Source of the DNA: Cyanobacteria bacterium OH_CFB_184
GTDB taxonomy: Bacteria > Cyanobacteriota > Vampirovibrionia > Gastranaerophilales > Gastranaerophilaceae
NCBI GenBank assembly: GCA_023414155.1
Contig: JAEZOG010000006.1
Coordinates: 1 to 12,335 of the forward strand
DNA: 12,335 bases
Direction of reading: 5' to 3'
The notes below the pieces were generated by a model. It saw only the letters and a program-made list of their open reading frames with translations, was not told the origin of the DNA and searched no databases. Shown piece after piece: positions 1 to 6,045 of this stretch (position 1 is its first letter; the number at the start of each line of letters is the position of its first letter). A program made the position numbers and the translations under genes.

Positions 1-707
1 TCCATATGTACAATCGTTATCGATTTGATGTCTTGATTTTCAAAAATATTTGCAAGCTTTTCAACGTATGAATCCAGGTCTACATCTAGCTTAGGGCACA
101 GCATCATAAGAATTTTGTCTTTTAAGAATTTCTGGTGGAAGTTAGCGTATGAAAAGGCTGTACAGTCAGCTGCAATAACTAGATCTGCGTTTTTTAGATA
201 CTGAGCATTTGGGTTCATCAACTTTAATTGGATTGGCCAATTGTTCAATTCAGATGCTAAATTTACGTTTTGAGTTTGTGTTGTGGAAGACGTTTCTTTT
301 TTTAATTCTTTTTGCATCATTCCAGGGCACCCGCATGGAATAGTTTCATCTTTGTATTTTGGAACTTCGATGTTATTTTTGTTTAAATAATCTATTGCCT
401 GAGTTAAAAACTTGATTTCGCCGTGTTCGTTTAAGTGTCTTAAATGAGCTTTAATCACGTTTCTTCCACCTTTTACGACATTTTCCATTACTTTATATTC
501 ATCATAAGGTTCTGCTTCTCTTACTTCAGTCGTCATAGCACCTTGCGGGCAAGCTTTTATACAGGCGCCTAATCCGTCGCAGAATAAATCACTGATTAGT
601 CTTGCTTTACCATCTATTACCTGCAAGGCACCTTCGGGGCAGTCAGGTATACATACTCCGCAACCATTGCATAAATCTTCGTTAATTTTGATAATTTTTC
701 TTTTCAT
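1..707 (-). CDS. 4Fe-4S ferredoxin-like redox protein, 3' end beyond the left edge
   Basis: I translated this frame by hand: 235 codons run from an ATG at 705-707 to the left edge without a stop, so the C-terminus is missing. A good ribosome site (AAAAGGAGAA) lies just upstream. Cys13, 16, 19 and 23 form a classic CxxCxxCxxxCP cluster. A second set (Cys43, 49, 53, in FCDGLGACIKACP) has Leu46 where the second cysteine of a CxxCxxC would be, as I recall for this family. Further cysteines follow at 125 and 127 (IPCGCPGM), 182 and 204. This architecture matches the two-cluster iron-sulfur proteins that accompany Rrf2/Crp regulators and hybrid-cluster protein (Hcp) in anaerobes. It is probably a cytoplasmic electron carrier, perhaps for NO or hydroxylamine handling. 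It sits 52 bp downstream of the Rrf2 gene on the same strand, so co-transcription is likely. The family call is firm; the physiological role is inference. Confidence 0.85.
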   Translation of the reverse strand, partial: MKRKIIKINEDLCNGCGVCIPDCPEGALQVIDGKARLISDLFCDGLGACIKACPQGAMTTEVREAEPYDEYKVMENVVKGGRNVIKAHLRHLNEHGEIKFLTQAIDYLNKNNIEVPKYKDETIPCGCPGMMQKELKKETSSTTQTQNVNLASELNNWPIQLKLMNPNAQYLKNADLVIAADCTAFSYANFHQKFLKDKILMMLCPKLDVDLDSYVEKLANIFENQDIKSITIVHM

Positions 708-759
708 ATATTCTCCTTTTGTAATTGGTATGTCTATGCTTATTTGTTTTCAAAAAAAT

Positions 760-1161
760 TTATTTGTTAAAATCAGATAACTTTGTTTGGCTAAAAAAGT
801 CTTCAACCTGTTTGTTTATGGATGTTAAAAATGTTCCCATTATACATTTGTGAGCACATTTATCTTTATTTAAAAGACAGTTTGAAGGGCTAAATTTTCC
901 ATCTATTGCTTCATAAATTTCTAAAAATGTTATTTCATCTATATTTTTAGTTAGCTTAAAGCCGCCTTTAAATCCTTTTATAGAAGTCACAAGTCCAACT
1001 TTAACCAGTCTTTGCAATACTTTTGACAAGTGGTTGTATGATACTCCCAATGTTTCTGATATTTCCTTTACTGAAACAAGTTCATCGCCATTTTGAGCCA
1101 TTATGCTCATTGCATGGAGTGCTAGTGTTGCTGCATCTGATATTTTTAATATATTTGACAT
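760..1161 (-). CDS. Rrf2-family Fe-S transcriptional regulator (IscR/NsrR-like)
   Basis: This 133-residue protein has the Rrf2 layout. An N-terminal helix (ISDAATLALHAMSIMA) is followed by a winged helix-turn-helix at about 30-72, with SVKEISETLGVSYNHLSKV as the recognition region and KGFKGGFKL as the wing. A cysteine patch then lies at Cys95, Cys102 and Cys106, where IscR and NsrR hold their iron-sulfur cluster. Spacing here is C-x6-C-x3-C rather than the C-x5-C-x5-C of NsrR, so the sensed signal cannot be assigned. It is the first gene of a minus-strand unit with the ferredoxin-like gene. A palindrome over its own -10 box suggests autorepression relieved when the cluster is lost or nitrosylated. 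The ribosome site is weak (AGG about seven bases before ATG). Family assignment is secure; NsrR-like versus IscR-like function is not. Confidence 0.9.
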   Translation of the reverse strand: MSNILKISDAATLALHAMSIMAQNGDELVSVKEISETLGVSYNHLSKVLQRLVKVGLVTSIKGFKGGFKLTKNIDEITFLEIYEAIDGKFSPSNCLLNKDKCAHKCIMGTFLTSINKQVEDFFSQTKLSDFNK

Positions 1162-1170
1162 TTTTAAACC

Positions 1171-1202
1171 TAATTGGCTAACTAGTACCAGTATACCAAT
1201 TA
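1171..1202. promoter_or_regulatory. Imperfect palindrome, candidate Rrf2 operator
   Basis: A 32-bp dyad is centred between 1186 and 1187. The outer arms TAATTGG (1171-1177) and CCAATTA (1196-1202) are perfectly complementary. The core ACTAGTACCAGT (1181-1192) is palindromic except for one pair. In total 12 of 16 half-site positions match. The dyad begins 9 bp upstream of the Rrf2 start codon and covers the -10 box and the predicted transcription start. This is the expected position for an autoregulatory Rrf2 dimer site. That it binds this regulator is inference. Confidence 0.6.
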
Positions 1203-1217
1203 ATAAAAATATTTCAA
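1190..1217 (-). promoter_or_regulatory. Predicted promoter of the Rrf2-ferredoxin unit
   Basis: Read on the minus strand, a -35 box TTGAAA (1212-1217) and a -10 box TATACT (1190-1195) are separated by 16 bp. Transcription would begin near 1183, about 20 bases before the Rrf2 ATG. The -10 box lies inside the imperfect palindrome at 1171-1202. Both boxes match the sigma-70 consensus at 5 of 6 or 4 of 6 positions; no experimental start is known. Confidence 0.6.
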
Positions 1218-1314
1218 GCCCTCTTTTAATAATTTATCTTTTTTGTAAAGAAAATGTTTAATTGTAAAAAGTGAAAGTCAGACTTAGACTTGCTTTTAGG
1301 CTTTTTTAAAAATG

Positions 1315-2586
1315 TTAACTTCCAATGTCTTCTCTATAACTTTTGTGTTTGTATTCAATTTTATTTATAAAATCATAAATGTCTTTTAGTGGATTTTCAC
1401 CAGTCTTACATACTGTTACTATTCTCCCGCCTTTAGAAATAAGCTTATTGTTTTTTTCTTCGACACCAGAGTAATAAATTTTTATATCATTTTCTATTGG
1501 TGGAACTTTTATTTCACTGCCGTAATGGTAGTTATATGGATATTTATCGCAGGTTACTACAACTGCTGCAGTTGTTCCTTTTTTCCAATCCAGTTTCACT
1601 TTTGACAATTTTTGAATTGACATCATATAAAAAACTTCTAATAAATCAGAATTCATTCTGTCTATCAAGACTTGCCCTTCAGGGTCTCCAAATCTGATAT
1701 TGTATTCGAGTACGTACATATCTGTTTTATCAAAGATTAAGCCTGAGTATAGTACTCCTGTAAAATTAGCTTTTTCTCTTTTTAAAGCGTTTTTCAAGGT
1801 TTTTAGATATTTATCTATTTGTTTTTGTCTATAACTTGATACTTCAACAGGACAAATTGCCCCCATTCCACCTGTATTTGACCCTTTGTTATTTTTTAAG
1901 AGTTTCTTATAATCTTTAACACAAGGTAGCGGAAGTAATGTTTTTCCATCCCAAAGCGTAATAAGTGATAGTTCCTCTCCATCGATATATTCTTCAATGA
2001 TTACTCTATTTGGGTATTCAATCTCTTTATAATTTAAGATGTATTTAGCAAAGCTTTTAGCTTCATTATAAGTATGCGCAATTAATACGCTAGTTCCAGA
2101 AGTAGATATCGCTTTTTCGGATTTTATTACTACAGGAAACGTGAAAAGTTTAATAGCTTCTTCAAATTCTTCTTTAGTTTCTATAACCTTATAGTTGGGT
2201 GTTGGAATTGAATATTTTTTCATGAAAAGTTTGCTAAAGACTTTTGAACCTTCTAATGTAGACCATTTTTTATTTGTTCCTATTGATTTGATATTATAGT
2301 ATTTAAAACCATCGACTATTCCTGCTTTTTGGGCATCTTCAGGACCAACTACAAGTAAATCTATATCAAGTTCTTTTGCTTTTTTTACTATTTCAAATCC
2401 ATCTTCTTGCAGAACGGTGCCTAAATGTTTAAATCCATCATTTGGCTTTGCAAGATATAATTTGTTTAGCATTTTTGATTCAGATATCCTTTGAGCAATT
2501 GCGTGATCTCTTGCCCTGGAACCCCACACTAATACGTTTAATTTTTTTTGATTAAACAAATCATTTATTTTTTTATCGAAAATCAT
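1315..2586 (-). CDS. purD: Divergent phosphoribosylamine-glycine ligase (GAR synthetase)
   Basis: PurD joins phosphoribosylamine and glycine using ATP in purine synthesis. The 423-residue length is normal, and the order of domains fits: N-domain VLVWGSRARDHAIA (18-31), VVGPEDAQKAGIVD (79-92), LEGSKVFSKLFMKKYSIPTP (111-130), NTGGMGA (237-243), GVLYSGL (277-283), EYNIRFGDPEGQ (294-305) and ISKGGRIVTV (383-392). Several signatures are altered. The phosphate loop GxGGREHA is GSRARDHA, and the glycine-rich ATP-grasp stretch normally written DGLAAGKGV is EKAISTSGTSV (157-167). A 16-residue leader precedes the usual start, and no good ribosome site is visible. It stands alone, with no other pur genes next to it. 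It is either a fast-evolving PurD or a PurD-derived ligase with a changed substrate. The ATP-grasp family is certain; the reaction is likely. Confidence 0.82.
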   Translation of the reverse strand: MIFDKKINDLFNQKKLNVLVWGSRARDHAIAQRISESKMLNKLYLAKPNDGFKHLGTVLQEDGFEIVKKAKELDIDLLVVGPEDAQKAGIVDGFKYYNIKSIGTNKKWSTLEGSKVFSKLFMKKYSIPTPNYKVIETKEEFEEAIKLFTFPVVIKSEKAISTSGTSVLIAHTYNEAKSFAKYILNYKEIEYPNRVIIEEYIDGEELSLITLWDGKTLLPLPCVKDYKKLLKNNKGSNTGGMGAICPVEVSSYRQKQIDKYLKTLKNALKREKANFTGVLYSGLIFDKTDMYVLEYNIRFGDPEGQVLIDRMNSDLLEVFYMMSIQKLSKVKLDWKKGTTAAVVVTCDKYPYNYHYGSEIKVPPIENDIKIYYSGVEEKNNKLISKGGRIVTVCKTGENPLKDIYDFINKIEYKHKSYREDIGS

Positions 2587-2723
2587 TTATTATAATTTAA
2601 CCTATTATCAGAATATTTTTAGAATAATCTTCGCATAATATTAGTTTATTGGCAATTAATCTTTCAACGCAAGTGTTGCAATATATGATATTATATTATC
2701 AAACAAGTTTCAAAAACTGAGGG

Positions 2724-3650
2724 TTGAGTGAAGTATTGAATAGAACAAAACTACCTATATATTCAAAAAATAGAGAAAAAATTAATTGGAAAGTCCCATC
2801 ACTTTTTCATTATGATGAAGTTGTTTTTCTTCTTTTTGATTATTTAAAAGAGTTAGGTATTTCTCCAACTATTAAGTCGACATATGGAAGCGTAAAATCA
2901 ACCTGGGGCGGAGGACGACCTTCTGGCTGGGAAACTGTAAGACGTGAAGATGCTGAGCACATAATTTACAAACATAATGATAATGGAGTTTCTTGTTGTT
3001 TTACGTTTAGTAATTTTAATATTGAAGAATCACATCTTGATGATCAAGTTGCAAATTTGTTACTTGAGATTGCCAGCGAGGGTAGTCAAAAAAATTATGC
3101 AATTGTCTCTTCAGATTTATTGGCAGATTACATAAAATCAAGGTATCCAAAAATAGGACTTATATCTTCTGTTCTGAAACCAGTATATGAAAGACCAAAA
3201 AATCAAGATAATCCAGAATATTATAACAAATTGTGTGAAATATATGATTATGTAACCCTTCGACCAGAGGTTTGTTTTGATAATTCTTTTTTAAAAAAAA
3301 TTAAGAAAAAAAATAAAATCGAGGTTATAGTTAATCAACCTTGTATTTTTAATTGTCCGTTGACAAAACTTCATTACGATTTTTTTGCTCAAGTAGAACG
3401 TGGTGAAAAACTGAGAAGTGAAGATTTTTGCAACAAAGAAAAACAAAAGATTAGTTCTATTTACAAAACCACATTGTTTTCCAATGATGATATGGATAGA
3501 ATCTTAAAATTAGGATTTAATAACTTTAAACTTGCAGGTAGAAGATACACAAAAGAAATGCTAATCGATATATTTGCATACTATGTTTTTGAGCCAACTG
3601 GAGTATACCAAGAACTCAGAAAAATTATTAAAACAAAGACGCTTAATTGA
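2724..3650 (+). CDS. Peptidase U32-like protein
   Basis: The predicted product is a 308-residue soluble protein with no signal peptide or membrane helix. Its pattern resembles U32 (collagenase-like) proteins: STYGSVKSTWGGGRPSGW (52-69), a TFSN strand (94-97), NYAIVSSDLLADYI (124-137), RYPKIGLISS (140-149), IYDYVTLRPEV (173-183) and the diagnostic-looking IEVIVNQPCIFNCPLTKLHY (199-218), with Cys207, Cys211 and His217. NNFKLAGRRYTKE (266-278) follows near the end. U32 members include tRNA/rRNA hydroxylation and ubiquinone hydroxylation factors, some with Fe-S clusters, but only two cysteines cluster here. No substrate can be named. The start is uncertain. TTG at 2724 abuts the GAGGG ribosome site, while an in-frame TTG at 2736 lies 12 bases after it; an in-frame stop at 2718 rules out anything longer. 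It lies divergent from purD across 137 bp. Confidence 0.6.
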   Translation: MSEVLNRTKLPIYSKNREKINWKVPSLFHYDEVVFLLFDYLKELGISPTIKSTYGSVKSTWGGGRPSGWETVRREDAEHIIYKHNDNGVSCCFTFSNFNIEESHLDDQVANLLLEIASEGSQKNYAIVSSDLLADYIKSRYPKIGLISSVLKPVYERPKNQDNPEYYNKLCEIYDYVTLRPEVCFDNSFLKKIKKKNKIEVIVNQPCIFNCPLTKLHYDFFAQVERGEKLRSEDFCNKEKQKISSIYKTTLFSNDDMDRILKLGFNNFKLAGRRYTKEMLIDIFAYYVFEPTGVYQELRKIIKTKTLN

Positions 3651-3703
3651 TAAACGATAATCAGGCAATAATATAAAAAATAGGAAAGTTCGTGTAATAT
3701 ACT

Positions 3704-4786
3704 GTGGTAAGATTTTTATTTAGCTTAGTTTTGTTATTCTCATTATCTTCTTCTTGCGTTTTTTCGCAGAATTTTTCTCCAATTGTTGATTACCATTCTA
3801 CAGAAAATAGTCAGGATGAAGTTGTTGATATCGCAGTCAAAATTGCGAATAACTATTTTTATTACACCATCATTTCTCCAGATAAAATTGTTAAGTGGAA
3901 GAAAACTCCAATATGTGTTTTTGTCTCGAATGATTTAAATAAAGATATTGTAATAGAAGCCTTTAAAGAATGGGAAAAAGCTAGTTCTAATTTGCTAAAA
4001 TTTGAATTTGTAAATGATCCTGTTGCTTCAGATATTAGTGTTTTCAGCGTTGATAAACTAGAAACTTCTGTCGAAAATAGAACGTTTCAAGGAGGTCTTA
4101 CAAAACCATATTCTATAAAAGATAGAATTTTAAAAGCTGAAATATTATTAATAACTATAAATCCGGTTTCAAAAAAACTTTTAGACAATGATAAAATTTA
4201 TACAATATTATTACATGAAATAGGTCATTCAATAGGCTTCATGGGGCATAGCCCATATTCTGATGATGTTATGTTTCCCTACCCTTCTTCAAAAAAAATG
4301 CATCTTACATCAAGAGACGTCAAAACTCTGCATATGATATACGGGCAAACTAAAATTGATGAAAAAGAACAGAAACAAGTGATGCAACAGAGAATAGATG
4401 CGATTAAAAACAATATACAAAAAGATCCTAAAAGCATTATTCTAAGGTTAAATCTTGCCGATTTGTATAGATATAATCGTTCTTTTAAACAAGCAATAAG
4501 TGTATATCAGCAAGCGATCCAAATAGATAAAAATGTTTCTCAGCCGTATTATTGCATAGCTATTTCTTATTATTCTATGGGGCAAAAAAAACAAGCCATA
4601 GAATACTGTGAGAAGGCTTTATCCATAGAACCAAAAAATACAACATATTTGTTTACGTTAGTTAAAATTCACTCTGAGTTATGTCAATCTAAAAAAGCAA
4701 AAGCTGTTTTAGCTGATTTTATTTCTAAAAACCCTGAATTAAAGCAGGATATGTTTGTTAAAAGTGCAATAAAAATTATTAAATAA
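3704..4786 (+). CDS. Exported matrixin-like zinc metalloprotease with TPR repeats
   Basis: The 360-residue protein starts with a signal peptide (VRFLFSLVLLFSLSSSCVFS, cleavage probably after Ser21). A metalloprotease domain (about 65-215) contains HEIGHSIGFMGHS at 171-183, with His171, Glu172, His175 and His182 as candidate catalytic and zinc residues, and a DVMFP Met-turn at 188-192. The pattern has one residue more before the last histidine than the classic HExxHxxGxxH, a form I associate with bacterial matrixin-like (M10) proteins. About three TPR units follow (roughly 240-345), probably for protein contacts. It should act outside the cytoplasmic membrane; the target is unknown. GTG at 3704 is the only upstream start possible, since an in-frame TAA lies at 3695-3697; the AGGAAAG ribosome site is 15 bases away, rather far. 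A weak promoter-like pair (TTGATA 3647-3652, TAATAT 3669-3674) overlaps the end of the previous gene. Confidence 0.82.
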   Translation: MVRFLFSLVLLFSLSSSCVFSQNFSPIVDYHSTENSQDEVVDIAVKIANNYFYYTIISPDKIVKWKKTPICVFVSNDLNKDIVIEAFKEWEKASSNLLKFEFVNDPVASDISVFSVDKLETSVENRTFQGGLTKPYSIKDRILKAEILLITINPVSKKLLDNDKIYTILLHEIGHSIGFMGHSPYSDDVMFPYPSSKKMHLTSRDVKTLHMIYGQTKIDEKEQKQVMQQRIDAIKNNIQKDPKSIILRLNLADLYRYNRSFKQAISVYQQAIQIDKNVSQPYYCIAISYYSMGQKKQAIEYCEKALSIEPKNTTYLFTLVKIHSELCQSKKAKAVLADFISKNPELKQDMFVKSAIKIIK

Positions 4787-5726
4787 CAATTTTTTCTTTT
4801 CCTGTTATTTTTAAATCCAGCATATCTCCTAATATTCGGTCGTATTCAGGAGGGTCATAAGTCATGTGGCCACTGCAAGGGGTAAATGTCATTTCACCAA
4901 AATAAATTTTATCTTCGATTTCATTTAAATCTACCCGTACCAGCTTAAAATCTTCTGCTAAAATCTCAGCTAATTCTATCATCAAATCAAGATTTTGAGG
5001 CTTCTGTATTTCTTCTGGGAGCATTGGTTGCTCAGAATGAGAAAAATATTGTTTTTGCCAGCTTGTGTTATAGATAGCTCTTTCTGCTTTTTTTTCTTTG
5101 TGAAATACAAGATGCTCTATAAATTTTACTTTCCCGTTCATACATAAAAACCCATAGTCGCTTAATATATCCATCTTTGGGTTAACTAGGAATTCTTCAG
5201 CAAATATTTTGGGTTGTATGTGCTTGTATTGCATTTCAAATCCATAACTGTAAGCAAAATTAGTGTTAAGCCATTTTGTAAACAACAAATTCAATTTGCG
5301 ACTAGACTCTTCATCTATTTTCGTTTTATCACCTATGAAAATATTCATCCTACTTGCATGGTTTGTCTTTAATACAAAAGTATTTGGTAGAGATTCAAAG
5401 TCTATTTTCTCAAAAGAATCCCAAATGCCATAGATTTTAGGGAACAGGATTTTGTCGGTCTTGCTTTTGACCCATTCTCTTACTTCAATTTTATCCGACA
5501 GTTTACCTTTAATTGGTAGGTTATCATATAGTTTTAGCCATTGAATTTTTTCGGATAAAGTTTTTGGATTTTTAAGGTTTAGTGTCCTGCCGGTTCTCTC
5601 TTTATAAATTTTTTTTAAATATTTAGGGTAATCTTTTAATTTTAAATTTTCAAAAAATCGTTGAGAGTACATTGCTTCTTGCGGCTTTATGTCTTTAAAT
5701 ATTATTTTCAAAAGTTTTCTTAACAT
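4779..5726 (-). CDS. TupA-like ATP-grasp protein of surface polysaccharide synthesis
   Basis: This 315-residue protein matches the TupA-like ATP-grasp family. Supporting stretches are KTLSEKIQWLKLYD (55-68), SDKIEVREWV (77-86), FVLKTNHASRMN (117-128, with Lys120), AEEFL (176-180), DYGFLCMNGKVKFI (190-203) and RVDLNEIEDKIYFGEMTFTP (264-283), in which Asp, Glu and Asn residues would bind metal and ATP. Family members occur in teichuronopeptide and capsule clusters, where they are thought to attach amino acids or similar groups to sugars; some are annotated as glycosyltransferases. There is no signal peptide, so it would act in the cytoplasm. It is transcribed away from the small-protein/glycosyltransferase genes across a 135-bp gap, which supports a glycan role. 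Its 3' end overlaps the protease gene by 8 bp, tail to tail. No strong ribosome site is visible. Confidence 0.82.
   Translation of the reverse strand: MLRKLLKIIFKDIKPQEAMYSQRFFENLKLKDYPKYLKKIYKERTGRTLNLKNPKTLSEKIQWLKLYDNLPIKGKLSDKIEVREWVKSKTDKILFPKIYGIWDSFEKIDFESLPNTFVLKTNHASRMNIFIGDKTKIDEESSRKLNLLFTKWLNTNFAYSYGFEMQYKHIQPKIFAEEFLVNPKMDILSDYGFLCMNGKVKFIEHLVFHKEKKAERAIYNTSWQKQYFSHSEQPMLPEEIQKPQNLDLMIELAEILAEDFKLVRVDLNEIEDKIYFGEMTFTPCSGHMTYDPPEYDRILGDMLDLKITGKEKIVI
4781..4812. terminator. Weak AT-rich hairpin at the convergent junction
   Basis: AAATAACA (4781-4788) and TGTTATTT (4803-4810) pair over 8 bp around a 14-nt pyrimidine-rich loop, followed by TT on the plus strand. It spans the stop codons of both converging genes and is the only hairpin found there. 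With one G-C pair it is a poor intrinsic terminator, so this call is tentative. Confidence 0.3.
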
Positions 5727-5806
5727 TTTATTATTCTAATTTTATTGATATAGTTCAATATTAACATATATTGGTAAGTTTGTTTCAATTCTTGAAGACC
5801 ATTATA

Positions 5807-5834
5807 TTGCAGAACTTTACAGATTTGTTATAAT
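5807..5834 (+). promoter_or_regulatory. Predicted promoter for the small protein/glycosyltransferase genes
   Basis: A -35 box TTGCAG (5807-5812) and a perfect consensus -10 box TATAAT (5829-5834) are separated by 16 bp. Transcription would start near 5841, leaving a leader of about 20 bases that includes the GAGGT ribosome site at 5850-5854. Confidence 0.7.
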
Positions 5835-5861
5835 ATAAATATAGAAATCGAGGTAAAATAT

Positions 5862-6029
5862 ATGAAATGGTTTGATGATTTTAAGGTGTTCATTTCTTCT
5901 GTTATGCCCGGCCATTCAGTTGACTCTTCTGTTAATATTAGTGTTGCAAATTCAATTCAAGGGATTGATAATCCTACCTTAGATGATTTTGTTGATTCAA
6001 CTTGGATGGGTGCTAATACAAAACAGTAG
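5862..6029 (+). CDS. Small protein of 55 residues, function unknown
   Basis: An ATG at 5862 opens a 56-codon frame ending in TAG at 6027-6029. It is preceded by a well-spaced ribosome site (GAGGT at 5850-5854, seven bases before ATG) and a consensus -10 box, the best expression signals in the window. The peptide begins MKWFDDFKVFISSVMPGHSV and ends DSTWMGANTKQ. It is polar and acidic in its second half (DNPTLDDFVD), with one hydrophobic patch (VFISSVM) too short to be a clear membrane helix and no signal peptide. No cysteines are present. I do not recognise the family. The glycosyltransferase ATG follows 16 bp after its stop and has no ribosome site, so translation of the latter may be coupled to it; it could be a leader peptide or a stand-alone small protein. 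Confidence 0.65.
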   Translation: MKWFDDFKVFISSVMPGHSVDSSVNISVANSIQGIDNPTLDDFVDSTWMGANTKQ

Positions 6030-6045
6030 ATTGCGTATTGTTTAA

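Noticed and set aside
1275..1291. AAGTC-(7 nt)-GACTT hairpin downstream of purD as its terminator
   Set aside because: A 5-bp stem with a distant, interrupted T run on the minus strand is too weak to call.
1497..1697. Plus-strand open frame of 66 codons
   Set aside because: It lies entirely antisense to well-supported purD motifs, with no promoter or ribosome site of its own.
2662..2700. Promoter for the U32-like gene around GCAA-gtg-TTGC and TATATT
   Set aside because: The region is so AT-rich that several -10-like boxes occur, and none has a -35 box at acceptable spacing.
3746..3769. Lipoprotein signal (lipobox) at Cys18 of the protease
   Set aside because: The residues before the cysteine are S-S-S, without the Leu/Val/Ile normally found at -3; a signal peptidase I site after Ser21 fits better.
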